From positions 1 through 64,000 of the forward strand of contig DATNPL010000181.1 in assembly GCA_036703255.1 (NCBI GenBank): a stretch of DNA of 64,000 bases, read 5' to 3'. The translations under genes and the position numbers were made by a program. Below, in pieces: positions 43,103 to 52,144 of the stretch. How positions within the stretch are numbered: position 1 is the first letter of the stretch; each line of letters starts with the position of its first letter. The notes beneath the pieces were generated by a model. That model worked only from the letters and a program-made list of their open reading frames with translations, was not told the origin of the DNA and did not search any database. The stretch comes from Drouetiella sp036703255. GTDB lineage: Bacteria > Cyanobacteriota > Cyanobacteriia > Elainellales > Elainellaceae.

Positions 43103-44859
43103 AGCAATTGATAGACCTGTCAGGAAAAAGCCCCGCTGTGGTGGTGCTGGGGCAAAACAGCGTGCCCGTAGCGCAGCAGCTCATGCAGCATCTGCCAGGA
43201 GCAACACTCTATGGACTGTCGGGTCGCACGACTGAAGTGGATATTAGCTTTAGCGATTTTGGCGTCACCTTGCGCCAGCTCTTTGCAGAAGGTACGCCCA
43301 TCATTGGCCTATGCGCTGCCGGAATTTTGATTCGCACGCTTGCCCCCCTGCTAAGCGACAAACGGGCTGAGCCGCCTGTGCTGGCGATCGCTGAAGACGG
43401 CAGTGCCGTTGTGCCGCTCTTGGGTGGACTAAATGGCGCGAATGAGCTGGCGCGTCACCTGGCGGCAGCGCTAGAGGTCAGTCCTGCCATTACTACCACA
43501 GGCGATTTGCGGTTTCGCAGTCGGCTCCTGTCGCCCCCAGCCGGATACCGCCTCGCCAATTCTGACGAGCAAGCCAAAACATTTCTAGCCGATCTACTGT
43601 CGGGAGCAACGGTGAAATTGGAGGGCAATGCGCCCTGGCTGCGGGATAGCCCGCTTCCCTGGGCGGATGCGGAGGCGAATACGCTGACTATCGAAGTCAC
43701 TGAACGCCCCCTTGCCCCCTCGCCCGATCGCCTGATCTATCATCCGGCCACGGTAGCGATCGGGCTTAGCGATCTCGGCACCGCTACGCCTCAAGACCTG
43801 TTGGCGCAGGTGCAGCAGCGTTTGGCCGATCATGATTTGGCTGCGGCTTCAGTCGCAGGCTTCTTTGCTCCGCTGTCCGCAGCGGCTCATCCTGCCTTGG
43901 CTGCGATCGCCCTTGCCTTCAACGTGCCGATTCGCTTCTTTACCCCTGCCCAACTTGACCCGCTAACACAACGCCGGGAAAGCCAAGCTGAAGCGATCGC
44001 CCTAGCCGCCGTGGGTGCAAATGGACAATTAGTGGCCTCAGGACAGGTGGCGATCGCCCTGGCTCCCGAACCCTTTGACCCCACGCAAATTGGCCAGCCG
44101 CAGGGGCGGTTAGCCATCATTGGCACAGGCCCAGGCGGCGAAGCCTGGATGTCTCCCGAAGTGAAGGAACTCCTCAAGGCGGCCACCGATTTAGTGGGGT
44201 ACAGCACCTACCTCAAGCTGGTCGGCAGTTTAGCAGAGGGCAAGCGCCAGCATGAGTCAGATAATCGAGAAGAGCTGGCACGCGCCAGAATGGCGTTAGA
44301 TCTAGCCGCAACAGGGCGATCGGTCGTTATCGTTTCTTCGGGCGATCCGGGGATTTATGCGATGGCATCGGCTGTGTTTGAAGTGATCGATCGCGAGGCA
44401 AATCCAGTCTGGAATAGCGTTGATCTACAGGTTGCCCCCGGCATTTCGGCCATGCAGGCGGCAGCAGCAGCGATCGGTGCGCCTTTGGGTCACGACTTTT
44501 GCGCCATCTCGCTATCGGATATCCTTAAGCCCTGGTCTATTGTGACGCAGCGAATTGCGGCGGCAGCAGAGGCAGATTTTGCCATCGCCTTTTACAACCC
44601 CGTCTCAAAACAGCGCACTTGGCAATTGGCCGAGGCGCAACAGATTTTGCTGAAATGGCGATCGCCCGACACTCCTGTGGTGCTGGCGCGCAACCTGGGT
44701 CGTCCCGGACAGTCCGTACAGGTGATCTCTTTGGCAGAGCTGACGCCCGACCAAGCCGATATGCGAACGGTGATTTTGATTGGCTCTAGCCAAACCCGTA
44801 GGATCGATCGCGCCAATGGCGGTGTTTGGGTTTATACCCCTCGCAACTATGGGAAATAG
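43099..44859 (+). CDS. cobJ: CbiG-CobJ fusion (precorrin-3B C17-methyltransferase)
   Basis: The 586-residue protein joins a CbiG-like N-terminal half (~1-330) to a CobJ/CbiH methylase (~335-586). CbiG parts include IGLCAAGILIRTLAPLLSDK, DGSAVVPLLGGLNGANELA and LAAIALAFNVPI. The methylase has GRLAIIGTGPGGEAWMSPEVKELL and SSGDPGIYAMA. CobJ makes ring-contracted precorrin-4, while CbiG opens the delta-lactone in the anaerobic route. CobG together with a CbiG domain is a mixture of the two classical pathways, seen in other cyanobacteria. It is the last gene of the operon. Confidence 0.93.
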   Translation: MKQLIDLSGKSPAVVVLGQNSVPVAQQLMQHLPGATLYGLSGRTTEVDISFSDFGVTLRQLFAEGTPIIGLCAAGILIRTLAPLLSDKRAEPPVLAIAEDGSAVVPLLGGLNGANELARHLAAALEVSPAITTTGDLRFRSRLLSPPAGYRLANSDEQAKTFLADLLSGATVKLEGNAPWLRDSPLPWADAEANTLTIEVTERPLAPSPDRLIYHPATVAIGLSDLGTATPQDLLAQVQQRLADHDLAAASVAGFFAPLSAAAHPALAAIALAFNVPIRFFTPAQLDPLTQRRESQAEAIALAAVGANGQLVASGQVAIALAPEPFDPTQIGQPQGRLAIIGTGPGGEAWMSPEVKELLKAATDLVGYSTYLKLVGSLAEGKRQHESDNREELARARMALDLAATGRSVVIVSSGDPGIYAMASAVFEVIDREANPVWNSVDLQVAPGISAMQAAAAAIGAPLGHDFCAISLSDILKPWSIVTQRIAAAAEADFAIAFYNPVSKQRTWQLAEAQQILLKWRSPDTPVVLARNLGRPGQSVQVISLAELTPDQADMRTVILIGSSQTRRIDRANGGVWVYTPRNYGK

Positions 44860-44863
44860 AGAG

Positions 44864-44945
44864 ACTCAGTAGATTACAACATCCAGCTTTTAGGGTTGTG
44901 TGCGCAGAGTGCGCACACAACCCTAATTCGAGATCTCCTGATACT
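44864..44945 (+). repeat. Shortened hairpin-repeat copy after cobJ
   Basis: The left edge CTCAGTAGATTACAA and the right edge TTCGAGATCTCCTGA are diverged forms of the MITE-like termini. Inside is a hairpin starting TAGGGTTGTGTGCGC and closing CACAACCCTAA, and only a scrap (ATCCAGCTTTTA) of the second hairpin. It looks like a deletion derivative and probably also terminates cobJ transcription. Confidence 0.55.
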
Positions 44946-44977
44946 GTAAAGAGAATACTTGACTGGCAAAACCGCCC

Positions 44978-47080
44978 ATGTCTTCTGCTCTGGAAAGGCT
45001 GAATTTGCCCTTTGGCTCCCAGCTCGATCGATTTTTGGTCTGCGGGTTGGGCAGCTTGGGGCAGCATTGTGTCGCAGAGCTAAAAGAATATGGCGCGATC
45101 GTCAGTGCCATCGTCGATGCACCCCCCAAAAACTGGGAAATTCCGGAACTGCCTCAGCTGCTAGAGGAGGTTTTCATTGGCGACTGTCGGCTAGAAACGG
45201 TGCTCAAGCAGGCACGGATTCACCATTGCCGCACGATTCTGCTGGTCACGGGCAACGAGCGGGTAAACACCGAAGCGGCCTTGGCGGCGCGCGCCCTTAA
45301 TCCTGATGTGCGCCTCATTGTGCGATCGGATAAGCAAAATCTCAATCAGCTCTTGGGAGAGAATTTGGGCAACTTTGCCGCTTTTGAACCCACTCAGCTC
45401 TCCGCCTCAGCCTTTGCCCTGTCTGCTCTGGGGGTTGAAACCCTAGGATACTTCAATCTAGAAAAGCGGCTGCTGCGGGTGGTGAAATATCAAGTGCATC
45501 AGGGCGATCGCTGGTGCGATCGCTGGCGGGTGCATGGGCTAAATAGCCGCAGTCGGCGGTTGCTCAGCCACACCTCAGCCCAGCTCAATTCGCCTTTGGT
45601 GCCTGCCTCTCCTCAGCGATTTCACCAATGGGAACCCGATGCCGTACTCCAGGCTGGCGATACGGTGGTGTATGTCGAAGTTATGAATTCACTGGATATG
45701 GGCAACATGCTCGCCCGTCCTACCCATGAGAGCGAACAGCGCACCAAGCCTTCTCGCTGGCGAAAAAAGAAAACCTGGATAGCCCAACTGCGGCACTGGG
45801 GCAGGCAGGAAAAGAACTTCGCGCAGATGCTGCTGCGATTTTGGCGATCGACTGAGCAGTACCAAACGCAGCGAGTGGCGATCGTCTGCGGCATTACGCT
45901 GGTGGCAATGTGGCTGTTGGGCATTGTGCTGTATCGCCTGTCCTATCCCGGCGTGGGTTTGGCCGAAGCTTTCTATGCGCCGATTATTCTGCTGCTTGGG
46001 GGTTACGGCGATCTGTTTGGCAGCGTCGATTTTGCTAATCAGCCTGCTCCGGCGGCTGAGATGCCGGGATGGCTGCGGCTGTTTAGCCTCCTGTTGACTT
46101 TGGCGGGAACTGCGTTTGTAGGGGTGCTGTACGCGCTGTTAACGGAGGCGCTGCTGACCTCCAGATTCATGTTTTTCAGCAACCGTGATCCGGTGCCCCA
46201 AGCCAACCATGTGGTTTTAGTAGGTTTGGGACGTGTGGGGCAAGGAGTAGCAACCCTGCTGCAAGAGCTGAAGCAACCGCTCGTGGCGATAACGATCCAG
46301 GCGATCGATTCCAGCACTTTGCCCCGCATGCCCATTATCATGGGCGATCTCACCCATCTGCTCGCCAAAGTCAATTTAGAGACTGCCAAAAGCATCATTG
46401 TCGTAACGGGGGATGACATTCAAAATTTAGAGCTAGGGCTGATGGCGCATACGATCAATCCCCAAAGCCGTCTGGTGATTCGCACCTACGATCAGCACTT
46501 TAGCAATAGCGTCACGCGCCTGTTTCCCTATGCTCAGGTGCTGTGCGGCTCGGCACTCTCGGCTGAGGTCTTTGTAGCGGCAGCGTTTGGCGAAAATATC
46601 ATCAGCCTATTTCACTTTAATCAGCAAACGGTGCTGGTAACGGAATACAGCATTGAGGTAGGAGACACGCTCAACGGACATCTACTGTCTGAAATTGCCT
46701 ATGGCTATGGCATTGTGCCTGTGCTGTATCAACGCAGTAGCCAAGAGCCAGCCGAACTAATGCCTTCCGAAGACATGCGGCTCTATGTGGGGTCGCGGCT
46801 GATTGTTTTGGCAACCAGTCAAAGCCTTCAGTGGATTGAACGCGGGGAAATGACGCCTCGTCAATGGCAGGTGCGAATCGAGCAAGCTTTAAATTCTTAT
46901 GCTGTCACCGAGGGCGCAAATCAAATTGCGCTGATTTCGGGCTGTAACATCGGCATCGCCAAAAAACTGATGCTAAGTTTGCCCGCCACCTTAGAGCAGC
47001 CGTTGTATGAGCATCAGGCACTACGGCTGGTGCGTAAGCTGAATGAAGTTCATGTTGTGGCTCAAACCATTAGGCTGTGA
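44978..47080 (+). CDS. RCK-pore-RCK ion channel protein
   Basis: A 700-residue inner-membrane protein. An N-terminal NAD-binding RCK/TrkA-N domain (~18-250, FLVCGLGSLGQHCV) precedes a two- or three-helix pore region (~305-395) with the selectivity-filter-like GGYGD at 341-345, and a second RCK domain follows (VVLVGLGRVGQGVATLL). In potassium channels the filter is usually TVGYGD; here two leucines and an extra glycine precede YGD. An RCK domain before the pore is unusual and recalls plant CASTOR/POLLUX-like channels only in outline. The ion is probably potassium but is not proven. Confidence 0.85.
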   Translation: MSSALERLNLPFGSQLDRFLVCGLGSLGQHCVAELKEYGAIVSAIVDAPPKNWEIPELPQLLEEVFIGDCRLETVLKQARIHHCRTILLVTGNERVNTEAALAARALNPDVRLIVRSDKQNLNQLLGENLGNFAAFEPTQLSASAFALSALGVETLGYFNLEKRLLRVVKYQVHQGDRWCDRWRVHGLNSRSRRLLSHTSAQLNSPLVPASPQRFHQWEPDAVLQAGDTVVYVEVMNSLDMGNMLARPTHESEQRTKPSRWRKKKTWIAQLRHWGRQEKNFAQMLLRFWRSTEQYQTQRVAIVCGITLVAMWLLGIVLYRLSYPGVGLAEAFYAPIILLLGGYGDLFGSVDFANQPAPAAEMPGWLRLFSLLLTLAGTAFVGVLYALLTEALLTSRFMFFSNRDPVPQANHVVLVGLGRVGQGVATLLQELKQPLVAITIQAIDSSTLPRMPIIMGDLTHLLAKVNLETAKSIIVVTGDDIQNLELGLMAHTINPQSRLVIRTYDQHFSNSVTRLFPYAQVLCGSALSAEVFVAAAFGENIISLFHFNQQTVLVTEYSIEVGDTLNGHLLSEIAYGYGIVPVLYQRSSQEPAELMPSEDMRLYVGSRLIVLATSQSLQWIERGEMTPRQWQVRIEQALNSYAVTEGANQIALISGCNIGIAKKLMLSLPATLEQPLYEHQALRLVRKLNEVHVVAQTIRL

Positions 47081-47165
47081 TCGGTTTCGACTGGTGGGCG
47101 TCATCAGGCTCAGGGCATTTTGTGAGTCTGATCTGCGCGCCCCAAACATATTCCTGGCCTCATTG

Positions 47166-47894
47166 CTATGAGTTACGCATAAACTGTTCTAAAACGTAAG
47201 CATAAACATCAATATCAACCTCGTTATAGGTTTGAATAAACTCATGAATCAAGGCGTTTTCACAAATATCCTTCTTGATTTTATACTCTGAGTTTTGATT
47301 GAGGAAATCAACTTTAACCTCTACATCCAGTTGATTGACTGCCACAAATTTTTGTAGGCTGCTTTCATAAAACTCAGTTAGCCCAACCATATCGAGTGTT
47401 GAGAGATTTTCAATAACATCCATGCTGCGTAAATTCTGCCAATCTTCAGCAAAGTAACGAGACTGACAGTTTTGGAATAGCCAATCGTACTTGCTCAAGC
47501 AAGATATGAAGGTGTCAGGATCATACAGGTCAGCGGCTCTTAACTCCAGGCTGAGTTCCTGTATGTCTTTGGGATGCGCCTGAAAAAAATCAAGGCCAAT
47601 ATCGTAGATGTGAATCACCCAGTTGATATGAGAAATCAGTTGGTCAACAGGTTCTCTCAAAAACGTTAAGGCAAAATATTCTTCTCTAGCAAAGTTTCTT
47701 GCAAACACAAAGAAATTCAAATGCCCTGAAACATAGTCGAGTTTTCTGAGAGAGTCTAGGTTTGGGAAGGTTACAGTTTGGCTGTCTAAGTACTGTTCAC
47801 AGTGCGATTTCCCCACAAAGTTGCTTTCTAAGAACTTGTTGAATGAAGATCCGGCTGTCTTTGCAACATGGATAAAAAAAATCTTTTTCTTCAT
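47166..47894 (-). CDS. Sulfotransferase-family protein
   Basis: The 242-residue protein starts MKKKIFFIHVAKTAGSSFNKFL, the PAPS-binding 5'-loop of carbohydrate sulfotransferases, and has a 3'-phosphate-binding segment FLREPVDQLISHINW. It likely transfers sulfate to a sugar or glycan; the acceptor is unknown. The gene and its upstream DNA are visibly richer in A+T than the neighbours, suggesting acquisition by transfer. It is divergent from purM. Confidence 0.8.
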   Translation of the reverse strand: MKKKIFFIHVAKTAGSSFNKFLESNFVGKSHCEQYLDSQTVTFPNLDSLRKLDYVSGHLNFFVFARNFAREEYFALTFLREPVDQLISHINWVIHIYDIGLDFFQAHPKDIQELSLELRAADLYDPDTFISCLSKYDWLFQNCQSRYFAEDWQNLRSMDVIENLSTLDMVGLTEFYESSLQKFVAVNQLDVEVKVDFLNQNSEYKIKKDICENALIHEFIQTYNEVDIDVYAYVLEQFMRNS

Positions 47895-48297
47895 TAATAG
47901 CTCTGCTTCACTGTTTGGTAAATGTTAAAGATCTCTGCTGGAGAGGAACGTTTAAAAGCGCCCAATTAGCTTACCTTTGCTTGCTTTTCTGGTTTACCGC
48001 AGGCATAAACTCTACTTCTGAAAGCCTATATTGGATTGCTTCTAGCTTTCTCTGATGCAGAAATTTAGGCGTACCAAAGCAAACTTTAAAGGGTAGGCTA
48101 GCTAAACTCTAAGAAGTCTACCTCAAAAGCATTTTGTTGATCGTGTTGCACCTTGGGTTATTTAAGCTAACCATTGACATCTTCAAAAAAGCATTGACAT
48201 AAACGATCGCAGATCTGCCACTCCATGAGGAGCGATGCCCAGCCTAGCCCAGTGATTCCAGTACAATGATTCCTGCAAGGTAGGCGGGAACGAACGT
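47895..48297. other. Divergent gap sulfotransferase/purM
   Basis: 403 bases without a gene. A TACAAT -10-like hexamer lies at 48262-48267, 30 bases before the purM ATG, but no matching -35 was found. The sulfotransferase side is AT-rich. CATTGACAT is repeated at 48172 and 48192. Confidence 0.4.
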
Positions 48298-49326
48298 ATG
48301 GATTACAAACAGGCTGGGGTTGATGTAGAAGCAGGTCGCGCCTTTGTCAAAAAAATTCGAGATGCCGTAGAAAGTACTCATCGCCCTGAAGTCATGGGCG
48401 GGTTAGGCGGTTTCAGTGGCCTGTTTCAGTTGCCTAGCGGCTATCAAGAGCCAGTGCTGGTGTCGGGAACCGATGGCGTTGGGACAAAGCTAAAGGTAGC
48501 TCAGCAGTACGATCGCCATGACACGGTGGGCATAGATCTAGTCGCCATGTGCGTTAACGATGTGCTGACTTCGGGAGCCGAGCCGCTGTTTTTCCTCGAC
48601 TATTTAGCTACTGGCAAGCTCAATCCTGACCAGCTTGCCCAAGTTGTCGCCGGAATTGCTGAAGGCTGTCGGCTGGCGGGCTGTGCCTTGCTGGGGGGCG
48701 AAACCGCCGAGATGCCAGGATTCTATCAGCCTGGAGAGTATGATCTGGCGGGCTTTTGCGTCGGCATCGTTGAAAAAAGTCAGATCGTAGACGGTTCACG
48801 GGTGCAGGTGGGTGATGTGGCGATCGCTCTAGCCAGCCAGGGTATTCACAGCAACGGCTACAGCCTGGTGCGCAAAATAGTAGAGGCTACAGGCAGCGCT
48901 TTGAGCGATCGCCCCGAACAGCTCGGAGGCAAGTCTCTGGGCGAAGCCTTGCTCACGCCAACGCAAATCTATGTCAAGCCTGTTTTGGCAGCGCGTCAGG
49001 CTGGGATTGACATCCACGGCATGGCGCATATTACCGGGGGCGGCTTGCCTGAAAACCTACCGCGCTGTCTGGGGGCAGGTCAGTCTGTGCAGATCGATGT
49101 GCGCTGCTGGACAACGCCACCGATTTTTGAGTGGCTGGCAGCACAGGGCAACGTTAGCCAGCTAGAAATGTTCAATACCTTCAATATGGGGGTGGGGTTT
49201 GTGTTAATCGTGCCGCCCTCGGCGATTGACCCAGCGATCGCTTTTTTTGAAGCCCAAAACCTATCGGCTGGGGCGATCGGCGAAGTTGTGGATGGCACAG
49301 GAGAACTCATCCTTAAGGGCTTGTGA
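48298..49326 (+). CDS. purM: Phosphoribosylformylglycinamidine cyclo-ligase
   Basis: The 342-residue AIR synthetase catalyses the fifth step of purine synthesis. Family motifs are MDYKQAGVDVEAGRAFVKKI, VSGTDGVGTKLKVA, DLVAMCVNDVLTSGAEPLFFLDYLATGKL and GLPENLPR. The length is normal. It is a single gene followed by two hairpins that separate it from convergent glgP. Confidence 0.97.
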   Translation: MDYKQAGVDVEAGRAFVKKIRDAVESTHRPEVMGGLGGFSGLFQLPSGYQEPVLVSGTDGVGTKLKVAQQYDRHDTVGIDLVAMCVNDVLTSGAEPLFFLDYLATGKLNPDQLAQVVAGIAEGCRLAGCALLGGETAEMPGFYQPGEYDLAGFCVGIVEKSQIVDGSRVQVGDVAIALASQGIHSNGYSLVRKIVEATGSALSDRPEQLGGKSLGEALLTPTQIYVKPVLAARQAGIDIHGMAHITGGGLPENLPRCLGAGQSVQIDVRCWTTPPIFEWLAAQGNVSQLEMFNTFNMGVGFVLIVPPSAIDPAIAFFEAQNLSAGAIGEVVDGTGELILKGL

Positions 49327-49353
49327 ACTTGTTTGAGTAGTCTCAGAAACCTG

Positions 49354-49396
49354 AAATCCTCGATTTCGCCCGTTTCCTGAGCAAAATCGAGGATTT
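49354..49396 (+). terminator. Hairpin after purM
   Basis: AAATCCTCGATTT (49354-49366) pairs with AAATCGAGGATTT (49384-49396), starting 27 bases after the purM stop. No long T run follows. Confidence 0.5.
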
Positions 49397-49408
49397 ATAA
49401 AGTAAAGC

Positions 49409-49459
49409 CTTGGGGTATTTTTGTAGGGGCGCTCCGCGCCCCTACAAAAATACCCCAAG
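49409..49459. terminator. Long hairpin between purM and glgP
   Basis: Perfect 24-bp arms at 49409-49432 and 49436-49459 with a 3-base loop. The central part resembles the hairpin after cpcF (28339-28397), sharing TTTTTGT, GGGGC, CTCCGC and ACAAAAA. It sits between convergent genes and can act in both directions. Confidence 0.65.
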
Positions 49460-49486
49460 CATCATGGCTACGGCAATCACACAACC

Positions 49487-52039
49487 TTAGACCACATGAA
49501 CTTTCTTCACCTTCAACCCTGCACCTGATTGAGAATACTCATTCAGTGAGATCGGCACAGGCTGCACATGCCAGATATCTGTGCAATACTCAGCGATCGC
49601 CCGATCAGACGAGAACTTGCCCATGTTGGCCACATTAAGAATGGACATGCGCGTCCAGTTGTCCTGATCACGGTAGGCCTCGGCAGCGCGAGCTTGGCAG
49701 TCTACGTAGGCTTGGAAGTCAGCAAAGAGCATGTACTCATCCGAATTCAGCAAAGAGCTGACGATCGGCATAAACAGCCCTGGATCTTTGGGAGAGAAGA
49801 AACCCGAGGCCAGCTGATCTACCACTCGCTTCAGCGCCGGATTGGAGTGGTAATAGTCTTGCGGCTTATAGCCCTTCGCCTTTAGATCCACCACTTCCTG
49901 AGCCGTCAGACCAAACAGGAAGAAGTTTTCAGCGCCCACCTCTTCTCGAATCTCAACGTTTGCCCCATCTAGAGTGCCGATCGTCAGAGAGCCGTTGAGC
50001 GCAAACTTCATGTTGCCTGTACCTGAAGCTTCCTTCCCGGCAGTAGAGATCTGCTCAGACAGGTCAGAGGCCGGATAGGCAAACTGTCCTAGAGAGACAG
50101 AGTAATTTGCCACAAAGACCACCTTCAAGCGTCCAGCCACGTCAGGGTCGTTGTTGACCACATCTGCGACCGAGTTGACTAGCTTGATCACCATCTTGGC
50201 CATGAAGTAACCCGGAGCTGCCTTGCCGCCAAAAATGACGGTGCGAGGCACCACGTCAATGCTGGGATTGTCTTTGATTTGGTTATACAGGGCAATCACA
50301 TGCAAGACGTTAAGCAACTGCCGCTTGTATTCATGAATCCGCTTGATCTGAATGTCAAAAATCGAATTGGGATCGATTTCAATCCCGTTGCTGCGGTGGA
50401 TATAGGCTGCAAAGCCAGCTTTACGGGCTTGCTTAATTTGCCGCCAGCGCGATCGAAACTCTAGATCATCCACATAGGCTTCTAGCTTTTTCAGCTCGTC
50501 GAGTTGTTTGACCCAGTTGCCGCCAATTTTCTCGGTAATCAGCGCCGACAGATCTGGATTGCTCATCAACAGCCAACGCCGAGGCGTAATGCCGTTGGTT
50601 TTGTTCTGAAACTTCTCGGGCCAAAGCTCATAAAAGTCACGGAACAGGTCTTGCTTGACCAGCTCAGTATGCAGCGCTGCCACGCCGTTGACAGCATGGC
50701 TACCGACGCAAGCCAAGTGCGCCATGCGAATCTTCTTATCTTCGCCCTCTTCCACCAACGACATCCGATTCATCTTGCCCGCATCGCCGTTGTACTTCAA
50801 CTGAAGTTCTTCCATGAACTGGCGATTAATTTCATAGATAATCTCCAGATGACGCGGCAGCAAGCGACCAAACAAACTCACCGACCAGCGCTCTAGGGCT
50901 TCTGACAGCAGCGTGTGATTGGTATAGGCAAAGGTCTGGCGCGTGATGTCCCAGGCTTTTTCCCAGGGGACAAAATGCTCATCAATCAGCAACCGCATTA
51001 GCTCGGCCACGCCGATCGCCGGATGGGTGTCGTTAAGCTGAATTGCAGCCTTTTCAGGGAATAAATCAAAGGTGTCATGCTTGCGCAGATACAGTCGAAT
51101 AATGTCTTGTAAGGAGCAAGAAACAAAGAAATATTGCTGCTGAAGGCGTAGCTCTTTGCCCTGAAGCGTGTTGTCGTTGGGGTAGAGAACTTTGGAAATG
51201 TTCTCAGAGAAAGTTTTGTTGGCGACAGCCTGCGTATAGTCTCCGGCGTTGAAGGTGTTGAGGTCAAAGTCTTCACCCGCTTTGGCTGCCCAGAGGCGCA
51301 GGGTATTAACCGTGTTGTTGCCATACCCAGGCACAGGCGTGTCATAGGGTGTCCCCAAAACCGTTACTCGGGGAACCCATCGCATTTGGAAACTGCCGTC
51401 AGTATGGGTATAGCCTTCGGTGTGCCCACCAAACTTAACTTCAACGGTGTAGTCAGGGCGTGGCAATTCCCAGGGGTTGCCAAATTGCAGCCAGTTATCG
51501 GGGCGCTCCGTTTGCCAGCCGTCAGCGATGAGCTGGTCAAAAATACCGAACTCATAGCGGATGCCATAGCCCACTGCCGGAATTTCGAGCGCGGCCAGAG
51601 AGTCGAGATAGCAGGCAGCCAATCTGCCTAAGCCGCCGTTGCCTAGTCCGGGTTCTTCTTCGCGCTCCAGCAGATCATCCAGGTTCAAGCCTGACTCCTT
51701 CAGAGCCTGCTGCATAGGTTCATACAGCCCTAGATTAATCAGATTATTGATCAGCAGGCGGCCAATCAGAAACTCAGCAGACAGGTAGTAGACCATTTTG
51801 ACATCTTTGTCAAAGTAGGTCTGGGCGGTCTTGATGCGGCGATGCACGAGACGATCGCGCACCGTATAAGCCAACGCCATGTAGTAGTCGTAGAAGGTGG
51901 CAAAGTTCTCGTCTTTGCCCTGAAGATAGTAGAGGTTGTCGGCAAGGGCGCGCTTGAGGGTTTCCACCGTTGTCCCAGTCCGATCGTCCTCGATCGTGAT
52001 AGGACAATCAATTAACTGGTTAGCAAGCTGGTTGTCCAT
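49487..52039 (-). CDS. glgP: Glycogen phosphorylase
   Basis: The 850-residue enzyme releases glucose-1-phosphate from glycogen. Lys678 in GTGNMKFALNG holds pyridoxal phosphate. Other family blocks are YYLSAEFLIGRLL, GNGGLGRLAACYLDS and FQNKTNGITPRRWL. Length is normal and no frameshift is seen. Cyanobacteria often carry two glgP genes; whether this is the only one cannot be judged here. Confidence 0.97.
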   Translation of the reverse strand: MDNQLANQLIDCPITIEDDRTGTTVETLKRALADNLYYLQGKDENFATFYDYYMALAYTVRDRLVHRRIKTAQTYFDKDVKMVYYLSAEFLIGRLLINNLINLGLYEPMQQALKESGLNLDDLLEREEEPGLGNGGLGRLAACYLDSLAALEIPAVGYGIRYEFGIFDQLIADGWQTERPDNWLQFGNPWELPRPDYTVEVKFGGHTEGYTHTDGSFQMRWVPRVTVLGTPYDTPVPGYGNNTVNTLRLWAAKAGEDFDLNTFNAGDYTQAVANKTFSENISKVLYPNDNTLQGKELRLQQQYFFVSCSLQDIIRLYLRKHDTFDLFPEKAAIQLNDTHPAIGVAELMRLLIDEHFVPWEKAWDITRQTFAYTNHTLLSEALERWSVSLFGRLLPRHLEIIYEINRQFMEELQLKYNGDAGKMNRMSLVEEGEDKKIRMAHLACVGSHAVNGVAALHTELVKQDLFRDFYELWPEKFQNKTNGITPRRWLLMSNPDLSALITEKIGGNWVKQLDELKKLEAYVDDLEFRSRWRQIKQARKAGFAAYIHRSNGIEIDPNSIFDIQIKRIHEYKRQLLNVLHVIALYNQIKDNPSIDVVPRTVIFGGKAAPGYFMAKMVIKLVNSVADVVNNDPDVAGRLKVVFVANYSVSLGQFAYPASDLSEQISTAGKEASGTGNMKFALNGSLTIGTLDGANVEIREEVGAENFFLFGLTAQEVVDLKAKGYKPQDYYHSNPALKRVVDQLASGFFSPKDPGLFMPIVSSLLNSDEYMLFADFQAYVDCQARAAEAYRDQDNWTRMSILNVANMGKFSSDRAIAEYCTDIWHVQPVPISLNEYSQSGAGLKVKKVHVV

Positions 52040-52144
52040 AAGCTCGGATTGGTTAGGGATTGAGTTGATGGTTCAACTCAACTTATGCACAATCCAATTT
52101 CCAAACGCAAGGGAGAAGGGCTTAAGATTGCATGAAGATCGGCT

